Assembly: GCF_000829455.1 (NCBI RefSeq)
Contig: NZ_JXAK01000059.1
Location: 1 to 42,802, forward strand
Source: Gordoniibacillus kamchatkensis
GTDB lineage: Bacteria; Bacillota; Bacilli; Paenibacillales; NBRC-103111
Direction of reading: 5' to 3'
Length of the DNA: 42,802 bases
Shown: one piece after another, positions 1 to 7,858 of the stretch
Position numbering within the stretch: position 1 is the stretch's first letter
Layout of the letters: each line of letters opens with the position of its first letter
Notes under the pieces: generated by a model
The model's input: only the letters and a program-made list of their open reading frames with translations
Told to the model about the DNA's origin: nothing
The model's database searches: none
Program-made: the position numbers and the translations under genes

Positions 1-364
1 CGGGCCGCCAAACTGTCGCCAAACTCCAGCCGCCGGCCGTCAATCGTCATTAAATCGCCGTTTCACAAACAACGCAATAAGGCCGATGGGGCCGTCAACC
101 TTCTCCGTAAACAGCTCGCAGAGCACGTCGTATTGCTCGACCGTGTCGCCCGGCTGCTTCAGCCACGTTCCGACCGTCGCCGATACGAGGCTTTCCGCCA
201 AATGCGGCACCGTCACCTCGACGATATTTCCATTGGACTCGCTCATTTCCATCCCCCAAACTTGACGGGCCGCCAAACTGTCGCCAAACTCCAGCCGCCG
301 GCCGTCAATCGTCATTAAATCGCCGTTTCACAAACAACGCAATAAGGCCGATGGGGCCGTCAAC
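1..364. repeat. Direct repeat, 99 bp, period 265 (1-99 and 266-364)
   Basis: Positions 1-99 are identical to 266-364. The right copy is the natural bkdAB-bkdB intergenic region. The left copy replaces the bkdB coding sequence after about 49 codons, joining at a short shared GTTGAC/GTCAAC-like sequence. Because it sits exactly at the window edge and breaks a conserved operon gene, a contig-end assembly artefact is more likely than a real duplication. Confidence 0.9.
100..246 (-). CDS. bkdB: Branched-chain 2-oxoacid dehydrogenase E2 (dihydrolipoyl acyltransferase), N-terminal fragment
   Basis: E2 carries acyl groups on a lipoyl-lysine and transfers them to CoA, making the branched acyl-CoA primers for branched-chain fatty acids. 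About 49 residues are visible: the start of a biotinyl/lipoyl domain, including VTVPHLAES and WLKQPGDTVEQYDVLCE. This stops just short of the lipoylated lysine region. I choose the ATG at 246, which has GGGGG about 7 bases upstream; an ATG at 252 is also in frame but too close to that site. It follows bkdAB in the same orientation, as is usual. Beyond position 100 the frame runs into the terminal repeat and stops at 40, so the rest of the gene is missing from the window. Confidence 0.8.
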
Positions 365-378
365 AACCTCGCCAAATC

Positions 379-1359
379 TCAATACTGGGCCAGCTTGCGC
401 ATCGCGTCCAGCATTTTGTCGACGCTCGGCAAGAAAAACTTCTCCATCGGCGGGTTCATGCCGACGGCCGGCACGTCCGGCCCGCACACCCGCATCACCG
501 GCGCATCCAGATCGTACAGCAGCTCCTCGGCGATAAGCGCCGCCACTTCCGCGCCGACGCCGCCCGTCTTGTTGTCCTCATGCGCGATCAGCACTTTGCC
601 GGTGCGCGATGCGGCTTCGAGAATGGCCGGCACATCGAGCGGCTGCAGCGTGCGCAAATCGAGTATGTGCGCGCTGTAGCCTTCCTTGGCCAGCTGTTCG
701 GCGGCCTGAAGCGCGTACTGCACCGTCAAGCCGTAGCTGATGACGGTAATGTCGCGCCCTTCGCGCTTCACGTCCGCTTTGCCGATCGGCACGATGTAAT
801 CTTCGTCGGGCACTGGCCCGGTTACGCCCAAGTAACATTTTTTATGCTCGAAGAACAGCACGGGGTCCGGATCGCGGATCGCCGCCTTGAGCAGTCCTTT
901 CGCGTCGTACGGGTTGGAAGGAGCGACGATTTTCAGCCCCGGCGTGCCGAAAAACACCGACTCCGGGCACTGCGAATGGTACAGCGCGCCGCCGCCCGTC
1001 GCCCCGTACGGCGCCCGGATCACGATCGGACAGTTCCAGTCGTTGTTCGAGCGGTAGCGGATTTTTGCCGCTTCGCTGATGATCTGGTTCGTAGCCGGAA
1101 AAATGAAGTCGGCAAACTGCATTTCCGCGACCGGTCGCATGCCGTACATCGCGGCGCCGATAGCAACGCCGACGATTGCCGACTCGGCCAGCGGCGTATC
1201 GAGCACGCGGTCCTCGCCGAACTTGTCGCGAAGGCCTTTCGTGGCGTTGAGCACGCCGCCTTTGCCGACATCCTCGCCGAGCACGAATACGTCGCCGCTG
1301 CGCGCCATCTCTTCATCCATCGCCGAACGAATCGCTTCCAGGTATGTGATTACAGCCAT
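379..1359 (-). CDS. bkdAB: Branched-chain 2-oxoacid dehydrogenase E1 component, beta subunit
   Basis: This is the beta subunit of the thiamine-diphosphate-dependent E1 that decarboxylates branched 2-oxo acids from Val, Leu and Ile. The 326-residue protein has the full family length. It shows the transketolase pyrimidine-binding region (FVLGEDVGKGGV, then DTPLAESAIVGVAIGAA and EMQFADFIFPA) and a C-terminal transketolase domain (VISYGLTVQYALQAAEQL, then HEDNKTGGVGAEVAA). The ATG at 1359 begins MAVITYLEAI, the conserved N-terminus. It overlaps the end of bkdAA by 10 nt, implying translational coupling. An upstream in-frame extension to 1506 lies inside bkdAA and is not real. A pyruvate dehydrogenase E1 beta role is possible by homology, but the MSIGQ-type E1 alpha partner favours the branched-chain complex. 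Confidence 0.9.
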   Translation of the reverse strand: MAVITYLEAIRSAMDEEMARSGDVFVLGEDVGKGGVLNATKGLRDKFGEDRVLDTPLAESAIVGVAIGAAMYGMRPVAEMQFADFIFPATNQIISEAAKIRYRSNNDWNCPIVIRAPYGATGGGALYHSQCPESVFFGTPGLKIVAPSNPYDAKGLLKAAIRDPDPVLFFEHKKCYLGVTGPVPDEDYIVPIGKADVKREGRDITVISYGLTVQYALQAAEQLAKEGYSAHILDLRTLQPLDVPAILEAASRTGKVLIAHEDNKTGGVGAEVAALIAEELLYDLDAPVMRVCGPDVPAVGMNPPMEKFFLPSVDKMLDAMRKLAQY

Positions 1360-2375
1360 TGGTCCCGGTCCTCCCGTTCGTCGGCATAGACGTGCGTCAG
1401 CGTATCTTCCGGTTTCGGATACGGCGCCAAATCGCCATACTGCGTCGCTTCGTTCATTTCGCGCTTGATTTCGGCTTGCAGCGCCTCGTCTTGCGCTTCG
1501 CTCCACAAACCGCTGTCAAGCAAATATTGTTTCATCATCGACACCGGATCGCGCTCGCGGTGGTACTCGACTTCTTCTTTCGTCCGGTACAGCATATCGT
1601 CGTCGGACGTGGAGTGCGGCGCAATGCGGTACATGACCGCTTCGATCAGCGTCGGTCCGTCGCCGCGCAGCGCCCGCTCCCGGGCTTCTTTGACCGCTTC
1701 GTATACTTCCAGCACGTTCGTGCCGTCGACCCGCACGCCGGGGAAGCCGTAGCCGAGCGCACGGTCGACGATCCGCCCGGCGACTTGCTTGTGCAGCGGC
1801 ACCGAAATGGCGTACTGGTTGTTCTCGCACATGAAAATGACCGGGAGCTTATGTACTCCGGCAAAATTCATGCCTTCATGGACGTCGCCTTGATTGCTCG
1901 AGCCTTCTCCGTAAGTAGTGAAGGAGACGAAGCTTTGCCGCTTCATTTTGCCTGCCAATGCGATGCCTACAGCGTGCGGCACCTGCGTCGATACCGGGCT
2001 TGAGCCGGTCACGATGCCGAGCCGTTTATGGCTGAAATGTCCGGGCATTTGCCGGCCCCCGCTGTTCGGATCTTCCGCCTTGGTGAACGCCGCCAGCATC
2101 AAATCCTTGAGCGTCATGCCGACGCTGAGGACGAACGCGTAATCCCGATAATATGGCAGGAAAAAGTCCCGGCCGTGCTCCAGCGCGAAAGCCGCTCCCA
2201 CTTGAGCTGCCTCTTGCCCTATTCCCGATACGTGGAACGGAATTTTGCCGGCTCGCTGCAGCAGCAAGCACCGTTCGTCGAACTTGCGGGCCGTCAACAT
2301 GTTGCGATACATATGCACAACCTGCTCATCCGTCAATCCTAACGTCCGGTGCTTCGTCGTTTGCCCAATCGACAC
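1350..2375 (-). CDS. bkdAA: Branched-chain 2-oxoacid dehydrogenase E1 component, alpha subunit
   Basis: Alpha subunit of the E1 decarboxylase, 341 residues. Visible are RAGKIPFHVSGIGQEAA near the N-terminus, the GGRQMPGHFS loop, and the thiamine-diphosphate motif GEGSSNQGDVHEGMNFA...CENNQYAIS (about residues 155-190). The phosphorylation-loop equivalent YRIAPHSTSDDD is near residue 260. The start is GTG at 2375, with AAGGAGGAA 8-10 bases upstream. It is the first gene of the operon bkdAA-bkdAB-bkdB and follows a good sigma-A-type promoter with an overlapping FapR-like palindrome. Confidence 0.92.
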   Translation of the reverse strand: MSIGQTTKHRTLGLTDEQVVHMYRNMLTARKFDERCLLLQRAGKIPFHVSGIGQEAAQVGAAFALEHGRDFFLPYYRDYAFVLSVGMTLKDLMLAAFTKAEDPNSGGRQMPGHFSHKRLGIVTGSSPVSTQVPHAVGIALAGKMKRQSFVSFTTYGEGSSNQGDVHEGMNFAGVHKLPVIFMCENNQYAISVPLHKQVAGRIVDRALGYGFPGVRVDGTNVLEVYEAVKEARERALRGDGPTLIEAVMYRIAPHSTSDDDMLYRTKEEVEYHRERDPVSMMKQYLLDSGLWSEAQDEALQAEIKREMNEATQYGDLAPYPKPEDTLTHVYADEREDRDQWL

Positions 2376-2407
2376 GGAGTATTCCTCCTTCGGTTCCCGT
2401 TTGATTT

Positions 2408-2472
2408 TTAATACCTGGTACTAATACTAGGCGTTATAAGTATATTATAAACCGCGGGGAACTTGCCTGCAA
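2408..2472 (-). promoter_or_regulatory. bkd operon promoter with FapR-like operator
   Basis: On the minus strand TTGCAG (2472-2467) and TATAAT (2449-2444) are separated by exactly 17 bp. Twenty bases downstream lies the near-perfect 17-bp palindrome TTAATACCTGGTACTAA (2408-2424), one mismatch between arms. It closely resembles the FapR operator, whose half-site is TTAGTACC. FapR is the malonyl-CoA-responsive repressor of lipid synthesis in Firmicutes, so control of branched primer supply by FapR would make sense. The regulator assignment is inference from motif resemblance. Confidence 0.55.
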
Positions 2473-2577
2473 CTCTATTCGCCAATCCGGATTCGTTCCC
2501 GCAATCCATCAGCGGCTGCAGCCTGTGAGCGGGTACCGCTCAAGCCGCAATTGAAGAGACTTTCTCGCTGCCCCAAG

Positions 2578-4008
2578 TTACATGGAGGTCGACTTGCCGT
2601 CAACGGCCAGCATCGCTTCGCCAAGCGCCTCGGAGAGCGTCGGATGCGGGTGAATCGTCATCCCGACTTCCCACGAAGCGGCGTTCAGCAGCTGCGCCAG
2701 CGCAGCCTCGCTGATCATGTCCGTCACGTGCGGGCCGATCATGTGCACGCCCAGCACGTCTTTCGTCCGCGCATCCGCGACGACCTTCACGAAACCGTCC
2801 GCCTCGCCGTGCACAAGTGCCTTGCCGATCGCCTTGAACGAAAACTTGCCTGTCTTCACCTCATAGCCGCGCTGCTTCGCCTGCTCTTCGGTCCAGCCGA
2901 CGCTGGCGATTTCCGGCCGCGTATAGATGCAGCGCGGCACGAGGTGCGGCTCGTAGGTGTGCGGTTCCTCACCGCAAATACGGTCGACCGCCGCCACCGC
3001 CTCATGCATCGCCGCATGGGCCAGCTGCAGCCCGCCGATGACGTCGCCAATCGCGTAAATATGGCCTTCCGTCGTCTGAAAATGCTCGTTCACCTTGATC
3101 AGCCCGCGCTCCACCTTTACATCGGTGTTCTCCTCCAGCCCAAAGCCGTCGACATTGCCGGCCCTGCCAACGCTGACGAGCAGCTTGTCCGCTTCGAGCT
3201 GCAGCGCCGCGCCGTTTTGCTCGGCCTGAACCCGCGCCGTCCCTCCGTCCTTGACAAGCGTTTCCGGCAGCAGCTTGGCGCCGGTCAGGACGCGAATGCC
3301 GCGCTTTTTGAACAACCGTTCCAGCTCGCGCGACACGTCGGCATCTTCGAGCGGCACGAGCCGTTTTTCGAATTCGACAATGGTTACGTCTACGCCGAAA
3401 TCGTTCATCATCGACGCCCATTCGACGCCGATGACGCCGCCGCCGACGATGACGAGCGACTTCGGCAGCTGCTCCAGCTCGAGCGCTTCTTCGCTCGTCA
3501 GCACGAGCTCGCCGTCGATCTCAAGCCCGGGCAACGTGCGCGGATGGGAGCCTGTGGCGATGATCAGGTGCTGCGGCACCAAATTTTCGATTTCGCCTTC
3601 CGCGACTTCGACCGACACGGTGCCGCTGCGCGGGGAGAAGATCGAAGGTCCGATCAGCCGTCCGTTGCCGCGGTATACGTCGATGCTATATTTTTTCATC
3701 AAAAATTGTACGCCTTTATGCAATTGCTCGACGATCGCGCTTTTGCGGTGCTGCACTTTGCCGAAGTCGAGCGATACCGGGCCGCCCAAGGCAATCCCGT
3801 ACTCCTCGCCGCGCTTCATCGTCGCCAGCACCTCGGCGCTGCGCAAGAGCGCTTTGCTCGGGATGCAGCCGCGGTGCAGGCATGTGCCGCCCAGCTTGTC
3901 CCGCTCCACGATCGCCACCGTTTTGCCGTGCTGTGCAGCGCGGACCGCCGCCACATAGCCGCCTGTTCCTCCGCCGAGCACGACGATATCATACTGCTTG
4001 CTGCTCAT
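2578..4008 (-). CDS. lpdA: Dihydrolipoyl dehydrogenase (E3)
   Basis: Flavoprotein that reoxidises the dihydrolipoyl groups of E2 with NAD+. The 476 residues cover the whole family: FAD-binding VVLGGGTGGYVAAVRAA at residues 9-25, redox-active pair GGTCLHRGCIPSKALL (CxxxxC, about 40-55), NAD-binding VIVGGGVIGVEWAS (about 176-190), FAD site AIGDVIGGLQLAHAA, and the C-terminal interface base HPHPTLSEA. ATG at 4008 has GGGAGGAA at the right distance. It lies upstream of bkdAA in the same direction with a 200-bp gap containing a separate promoter, so it may be expressed alone and with the bkd operon. Confidence 0.94.
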   Translation of the reverse strand: MSSKQYDIVVLGGGTGGYVAAVRAAQHGKTVAIVERDKLGGTCLHRGCIPSKALLRSAEVLATMKRGEEYGIALGGPVSLDFGKVQHRKSAIVEQLHKGVQFLMKKYSIDVYRGNGRLIGPSIFSPRSGTVSVEVAEGEIENLVPQHLIIATGSHPRTLPGLEIDGELVLTSEEALELEQLPKSLVIVGGGVIGVEWASMMNDFGVDVTIVEFEKRLVPLEDADVSRELERLFKKRGIRVLTGAKLLPETLVKDGGTARVQAEQNGAALQLEADKLLVSVGRAGNVDGFGLEENTDVKVERGLIKVNEHFQTTEGHIYAIGDVIGGLQLAHAAMHEAVAAVDRICGEEPHTYEPHLVPRCIYTRPEIASVGWTEEQAKQRGYEVKTGKFSFKAIGKALVHGEADGFVKVVADARTKDVLGVHMIGPHVTDMISEAALAQLLNAASWEVGMTIHPHPTLSEALGEAMLAVDGKSTSM

Positions 4009-4149
4009 AAAACATTCCTCCCGCCATCCAATTCCACCCTATTGTACCCTGTTTCCCCATACAAAATATAGTGCCTATTTTCGTTGCGCTGGGCGGGGGG
4101 TCCGCTGTATGATAAGTTACGGGCTTGGACGGACACGGGAGGTTATCGC

Positions 4150-4416
4150 ATGAAAGCCGCTTTATCACGATTTATTGCCATTATGATGCTTGTCATTCCG
4201 GGCCTTGCGGCAACGTATGGCTTCCTTGCGATGAAGGACGCCTTTTTCGCCCAATTCGGTCCGGCGGAGACCGATCCGCACGTGCAGTGGGGCAAGCTGC
4301 TGCTCGGGCTTGTGCTGTTTGCGGCGGGCGTCGCCTTTATCGGCGGCTGGATTTTTTACCGCGACCGCAAGCGTAACTACGTCGCTCCCCGGTTCAAGGC
4401 GAAGCGCAGAAAATAA
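4150..4416 (+). CDS. DUF2627 family small membrane protein
   Basis: An 88-residue protein with two predicted membrane helices: one near the N-terminus (IAIMMLVIPGLAATYGFLAM) and one in the second half (LLLGLVLFAAGVAFIGGWIFY). It ends in a basic tail (RKAKRRK-like). It matches the DUF2627/YqzF type found next to bkd and spo0A genes in Bacillus; function unknown. ATG 4150 has GGGAGG 7-8 bases upstream. It is transcribed divergently from lpdA. Confidence 0.75.
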   Translation: MKAALSRFIAIMMLVIPGLAATYGFLAMKDAFFAQFGPAETDPHVQWGKLLLGLVLFAAGVAFIGGWIFYRDRKRNYVAPRFKAKRRK

Positions 4417-4502
4417 CTTATGGCCTCGCTCGGCGTTTACACCCGCTTCGTTTTGGCGACAATGGTAAAGATGTCCATTTCAAACCAAGGAGTGAAGACC
4501 AG

Positions 4503-4688
4503 GTGGAACAGAGCATGAGCGCAGATGAAGTGTTGACGCAAATTAGCCGGCTGCACGATTCCGGGGAATCGCTTGCCAAAAAGAACGTGAAAAAACAGCA
4601 CCCCGATCTGATGAAAAACGCCTTGTACTACTATCCAAGCTGGGAACACGCGCTTCACAAAACCGGTTTGTCCCCGGGACCGCATTAA
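4503..4688 (+). CDS. Small helical protein, homing-endonuclease-associated-repeat-like
   Basis: 61 residues from a GTG at 4503, preceded by AAGGAGTG. The sequence has a single unit of the type I..L...G..L....V...HP.L...A...Y.SWE.AL...GL, reminiscent of a small helical DNA-associated repeat that occurs in longer proteins. No function can be assigned. It ends just before a strong terminator. Confidence 0.55.
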   Translation: MEQSMSADEVLTQISRLHDSGESLAKKNVKKQHPDLMKNALYYYPSWEHALHKTGLSPGPH

Positions 4689-4750
4689 GCCGCGAACGAT
4701 TCAAACGGACGGCCCAGCAACGCTCGCTGACATACATCGCCCACGGCAAT

Positions 4751-4795
4751 AAGCTCCCTTCACCGCCGGATGACTCGTGAAGGGAGCTTTTTTTC
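4751..4795 (+). terminator. Rho-independent terminator
   Basis: Perfect 13-bp stem AAGCTCCCTTCAC (4751-4763) with GTGAAGGGAGCTT (4777-4789), followed by a run of T. It terminates the 4150-4688 transcript. Confidence 0.9.
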
Positions 4796-4873
4796 ATATT
4801 GTATTCCTGCCGGACGGTGCCGGCACTTGCGTCTGCCGCAACGCGCGATGCCTGCTGTCCACTTCGCCGCGCT

Positions 4874-5062
4874 TCATTCCGGCTCGTCTTCGGTTTCCCA
4901 TTCCAGCTCGACAGCCTTGTCGGCCCACGAGCGGACGGCGACTTCGACGGCGGCTTCCCTCTCGTCCGGATCGAGCGGCTCCAGCTTGGCGTCATCGATG
5001 CGGATTTCGTCCGCTGCCGCTTCCTTGCCGTGTACGCGCAGGCGGATGCGGATTTTCATCAT
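4874..5062 (-). CDS. Conserved hypothetical acidic protein
   Basis: 62 residues starting MMKIRIRL at an ATG preceded by AAAGGGGCTG. It has an alternating basic/hydrophobic N-terminus and a strongly acidic tail (WETEDEPE). No domain recognised. It sits 15 nt downstream of the 5078-5323 gene in the same direction, so the two are probably co-transcribed. Confidence 0.6.
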   Translation of the reverse strand: MMKIRIRLRVHGKEAAADEIRIDDAKLEPLDPDEREAAVEVAVRSWADKAVELEWETEDEPE

Positions 5063-5077
5063 GGTCAGCCCCTTTCG

Positions 5078-5323
5078 TCACGGCAGCAGCTCGGGATGCT
5101 GCTCCTTCACATATTGCAGCACCGCATCCCGCTCGCCTGGCCGCCACTCGTAGCGGCAGTCCATGCCATTAAACAGCAGATCGGCGGCAAGCACGGCGCC
5201 ATCGGCGGACAGACGCACCCGCGCGACGTACAGCTCGTCCGGTTCGTCCTGAAAACGCAAACCGACGTACACTTCCCAGCCGCCGCCGCTCGGCTCCGCT
5301 TGCGCATAGTCAAATTGGATCAA
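5078..5323 (-). CDS. Conserved hypothetical protein
   Basis: 81 residues beginning at TTG 5323, with AGGAGG nine bases upstream, which decides the start. The composition suggests a small beta-rich soluble fold (YVGLRFQDEPDELYVARVRL). No known family recognised. First gene of a two-gene unit with 4874-5062. Confidence 0.6.
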   Translation of the reverse strand: MIQFDYAQAEPSGGGWEVYVGLRFQDEPDELYVARVRLSADGAVLAADLLFNGMDCRYEWRPGERDAVLQYVKEQHPELLP

Positions 5324-5449
5324 TGCGACCGCCTCCTAGCCTCCATTGAATAATTGCTGCATTCCTTATATAATATACTAATGCGCGCTTCACTTCACCC
5401 ATAATTACCCTTGGCAACCATCGTTGTCGTTCCATAAGGAGGAATTTCC

Positions 5450-5722
5450 ATGGCTTATACGCCGCAAGTAGTAGATGCCAAGATCGTCAGCGACAATCCG
5501 AAAAACGGACTGTTCGAAGTTCTCGCCGTGCTCAAGGACAGATGCCAATGCCGCATCGGGTTCGAGCGCACTCCATCCGGCGAGGAGCACGCCACTCACG
5601 TGAACCGTCTGTTCACGGAGCCGTGCCCGGTTTGCCGCAAAGACTTCCTGTGCAACTGCATGACGAAGTTCCTGCCGACGATCGCCGAACAAGCGCTGCA
5701 GATCGTCAAAACGAAAGCGTAA
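5450..5722 (+). CDS. Cysteine-rich conserved hypothetical protein
   Basis: 90 residues, ATG with TAAGGAGG upstream. It holds the cysteine pairs CQC (about residues 33-35), CPVC (59-62) and CNC (68-70), an arrangement suggesting a bound metal, probably zinc. No catalytic motif is visible. A single-gene unit ending at a terminator. Confidence 0.6.
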   Translation: MAYTPQVVDAKIVSDNPKNGLFEVLAVLKDRCQCRIGFERTPSGEEHATHVNRLFTEPCPVCRKDFLCNCMTKFLPTIAEQALQIVKTKA

Positions 5723-5746
5723 TTATCGATCGTGTCGAGATCGAAC

Positions 5747-5793
5747 AGGGCCATCCCGAAGTCATCGCCGATGACAGCAGGACGGCCCTTTTT
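5747..5793 (+). terminator. Rho-independent terminator
   Basis: AGGGCC (5747-5752) pairs with GGCCCT (5784-5789), extended inward by TCC/GGA and followed by TTTTT. It lies 25 nt after the Cys-rich gene. Confidence 0.7.
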
Positions 5794-5802
5794 CATGCGC
5801 AA

Positions 5803-6036
5803 CTATGCTTCGTAGATGGCCCCGTACAGCGCCTCCACCAAGCTGTCGAAGCGGAGCGGGTCATAAGTTAAATCCGCAAACGGAACGTGCATAATTTTGT
5901 CAGGGTACGGGATCAGGAAAAAGCTGCTCCGGCTATCTTGCGGGTCGATTCGCACGAACACTTGCAGCCTGGGGTTGCCGGTCTTCTCCGCCAGCAGCCG
6001 TGTCGCATCCGGGCTGAAATGCGCATAGTTCGGCAT
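5803..6036 (-). CDS. Hypothetical protein
   Basis: 77 residues starting MPNYAHFSPDATRLL at an ATG with GAGGAGGGC upstream. The upstream in-frame extension lacks a ribosome site and overlaps the promoter of the divergent nucleotidase. The C-terminal half (PLRFDSLVEALYGAIYEA) looks helical. Family not recognised. Confidence 0.6.
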   Translation of the reverse strand: MPNYAHFSPDATRLLAEKTGNPRLQVFVRIDPQDSRSSFFLIPYPDKIMHVPFADLTYDPLRFDSLVEALYGAIYEA

Positions 6037-6140
6037 CGTTTGCCCTCCTCTCGCTCTGATATCGGATGATTTGACTGCAACCGCTGCCAGCCGGTACACT
6101 GAGCACAGACGATTAGCGATGAAGCGGGAGGTCACGGAAA

Positions 6141-6677
6141 ATGTCAATCAGGAAACGTATTGCAGTCGACATGGACGAAGTAATCGCCGATTTTATGGGC
6201 AAATATTTGCAGCAATATAACGAGCGGTATGACGACGCTTTGACGCCGCACCATTTGCACGGCAAAAAGCTGCGCGAGGTGGCCAAGTGCGGCGAAGAGG
6301 TGTACCGGCTTCTGGAGGACCCGGAGTTCTTCGCCGATCTCGGCGTCAAGGAGCATAGCCAGGAAGTGCTGCGCGAGCTGCAGGAGCGGTACGACATTTA
6401 CATCGCTACGGCGGCCATGGAAGTGCCGAACTCGTTTCATGCCAAGTACCGCTGGCTGAAACAGCACTTCCCCTTTATTCCGGACATGAACATCGTCTTT
6501 TGCGGCGATAAAAGCATCATTCGCGCCGACTATTTGATCGACGACAACAGCCGGCATTTTGCCGGTTTCGTCGGCGAAGGCATTTTGTTCACGGCACCGC
6601 ACAACGTGTTTGAAACCAAGTATACGCGGGTGAACGATTGGCTTGAAGTGCGCGAGCTGTTCCGGCACACGCCGTAA
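6141..6677 (+). CDS. 5'(3')-deoxyribonucleotidase-like HAD phosphatase (NT5C type)
   Basis: Probable nucleoside monophosphate 5'-phosphatase of the HAD superfamily. The catalytic motif I is AVDMDEVIADF (nucleophile Asp10, acid/base Asp12). Motif II is near IATAAMEVP (about residues 91-99). The lid region PHHLHGKKLREVA and the motif with DYLIDDNSRHFAGF (late acidic pair) complete the fold. Length (178) fits the family. ATG has GGGAGG 8 bases upstream. Substrate is inferred only from family resemblance. Confidence 0.8.
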   Translation: MSIRKRIAVDMDEVIADFMGKYLQQYNERYDDALTPHHLHGKKLREVAKCGEEVYRLLEDPEFFADLGVKEHSQEVLRELQERYDIYIATAAMEVPNSFHAKYRWLKQHFPFIPDMNIVFCGDKSIIRADYLIDDNSRHFAGFVGEGILFTAPHNVFETKYTRVNDWLEVRELFRHTP

Positions 6678-6678
6678 C

Positions 6679-6703
6679 GAGGGGGCCGGTCAAGCCCTCT
6701 TTT
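6679..6703 (+). terminator. Weak terminator-like hairpin
   Basis: GAGGG (6679-6683) and CCCTC (6695-6699), followed by TTTT, directly after the nucleotidase stop. Short stem; could equally mark the end of the opposing unit. Confidence 0.4.
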
Positions 6704-7023
6704 CGCTCAACTCCCGAATATGGTCCATTACCCGCAAATGGACTTGGCGCACGATCGTATCGGACCATAGGCGAAAATAAGGCGACGGCTGCACGTACAG
6801 CCGGTACCAGCTATTCCCCTCTAGCGTCGTCGTGCCAAAACCGCGTATTGATCATGCCGATCGCCATCGGCAGCAGGACGAACTCGGATAAAACGAAGAT
6901 GGCAGAGCCTTGCCCGAAGCCGTGCACGGATTTGATCGCCCAGCTCGTCAACAGCAGTATGACCGCCGCCGCGGCGTTGGATACGACGATTCCGTACACG
7001 ATTGCACGCGATTTGATATGCAA
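6700..7023 (-). CDS. Small membrane protein, possibly frameshifted
   Basis: The clear part (6811-7023, 70 residues, TTG start with AAAGGAG upstream) has two membrane helices: GIVVSNAAAAVILLLTSWAI and the segment ending FVLLPMAIGM. It ends HDDARGE. A second frame overlapping the end continues with very protein-like sequence, GTTTLEGNSWYRLYVQPS then FRLWSDTIVRQVH, and stops at about 6700 just before a hairpin. I infer a possible indel near 6835 joining the two; otherwise the gene ends at 6811. Family unknown. Downstream of, and probably co-transcribed with, 7039-7323. Confidence 0.5.
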
Positions 7024-7038
7024 ACAACCAACACTCCT

Positions 7039-7323
7039 TTAAACCGGGAACAAATGCCCTACGATGGCGACCAACAAGCCGAAAAAGGCCGCATACCGCT
7101 TAACGGCAGCATTGCTCCGTGGACGAAAGAAAACAAGGTAAACGCCGATGCCGAGCGGAACGGGGACGTTCATCACATTGAAGACGAACGAGCCGAGCAC
7201 ATAGCAGCCGAGCAGCTTCCAGGCAAGATGGCGCTCTTCCTCGTCCCTTCTTTGATACAGCAGAACGAGGCCGGCAATGACGACGATAGTGGCGATGATG
7301 GAGAGCTTAATATTAAAATTCAC
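7039..7323 (-). CDS. Small integral membrane protein
   Basis: 94 residues, GTG start. Three probable transmembrane helices: LSIIATIVVIAGLVLLY, LLGCYVLGSFVFNVM with PLGIGVYLVFF, and a C-terminal YAAFFGLLVAIVGHLF. A charged loop RRDEEERH follows helix 1. No family recognised. Lies between the thioesterase and the next membrane protein gene, same strand. Confidence 0.6.
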   Translation of the reverse strand: MNFNIKLSIIATIVVIAGLVLLYQRRDEEERHLAWKLLGCYVLGSFVFNVMNVPVPLGIGVYLVFFRPRSNAAVKRYAAFFGLLVAIVGHLFPV

Positions 7324-7345
7324 AAGGCCCGCGGGCTCCTTCCCG

Positions 7346-7858
7346 TCATTCCCAAGGCTGTTTCACGGTCAGGAAGCCGGCCAGCCGCTTGCTCTCTTCT
7401 CTCCTCTGACGGCGCATCTCCGCGCGCTGCGGCGCCGATTCGTGCAGCTTGATTTCTTCCTCTGTCTCAGGCACCGCCGCGGGCACCGGCACCGGCCGCT
7501 TCTGATTGTCGAGCGCCACGAACGTCAGGAATGACGTCGCCGCAATAAGGCGCTCACCGCTTAGCAAATCTTCCTTGACAATTTTGACGAACACTTCCAT
7601 GGACGAATGTCCGGTCCACGTGACGAACGCCTCCATGCAGACCGAGTCGCTCGGCCGTATCGGGTGCAGGAAGTCGACGGAATCCGTCGACGCTGTCACT
7701 ACCGAGCGGCGGCAATGCTTCGTGGCGGCTATCGAGGCGATGTCGTCGATATACGCCATCAGCTTGCCGCCGAACAAAGTATTATGGTTGTTGACGTCGG
7801 GCGGAAACACCCGGGACGTTTTGAAGCATCGGGATTCTCTCACGAAACGCTGTTCCAT
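7346..7858 (-). CDS. Acyl-CoA thioesterase (hot-dog fold, YkhA/YciA-like)
   Basis: Hydrolyses acyl-CoA to acid and CoA. The first hot-dog helix motif NHNTLFGGKLMAYIDDIA (about residues 23-40) is typical of the BACH/YkhA group, followed by VTASTDSVDFLHPI and the second strand region HSSMEVFVKIVKEDLL. A charged C-terminal extension of about 40 residues (RAEMRRQRREESKR) is longer than in minimal members. I prefer the ATG at 7858 (AAAGG nine bases upstream) over 7867. Natural substrate unknown; a role beside branched-chain acyl-CoA metabolism is only suggested by proximity. Confidence 0.8.
   Translation of the reverse strand: MEQRFVRESRCFKTSRVFPPDVNNHNTLFGGKLMAYIDDIASIAATKHCRRSVVTASTDSVDFLHPIRPSDSVCMEAFVTWTGHSSMEVFVKIVKEDLLSGERLIAATSFLTFVALDNQKRPVPVPAAVPETEEEIKLHESAPQRAEMRRQRREESKRLAGFLTVKQPWE

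Noticed and set aside
2551-4071. Long plus-strand open frame (about 506 codons) opposite lpdA
   Set aside because: It is the antisense of a GC-rich gene; the protein is Arg/His/Asp-rich without domains and has no ribosome site. Similar long shadows opposite recN, dxs, spoIVB, spo0A and bkdAA were dropped for the same reason.
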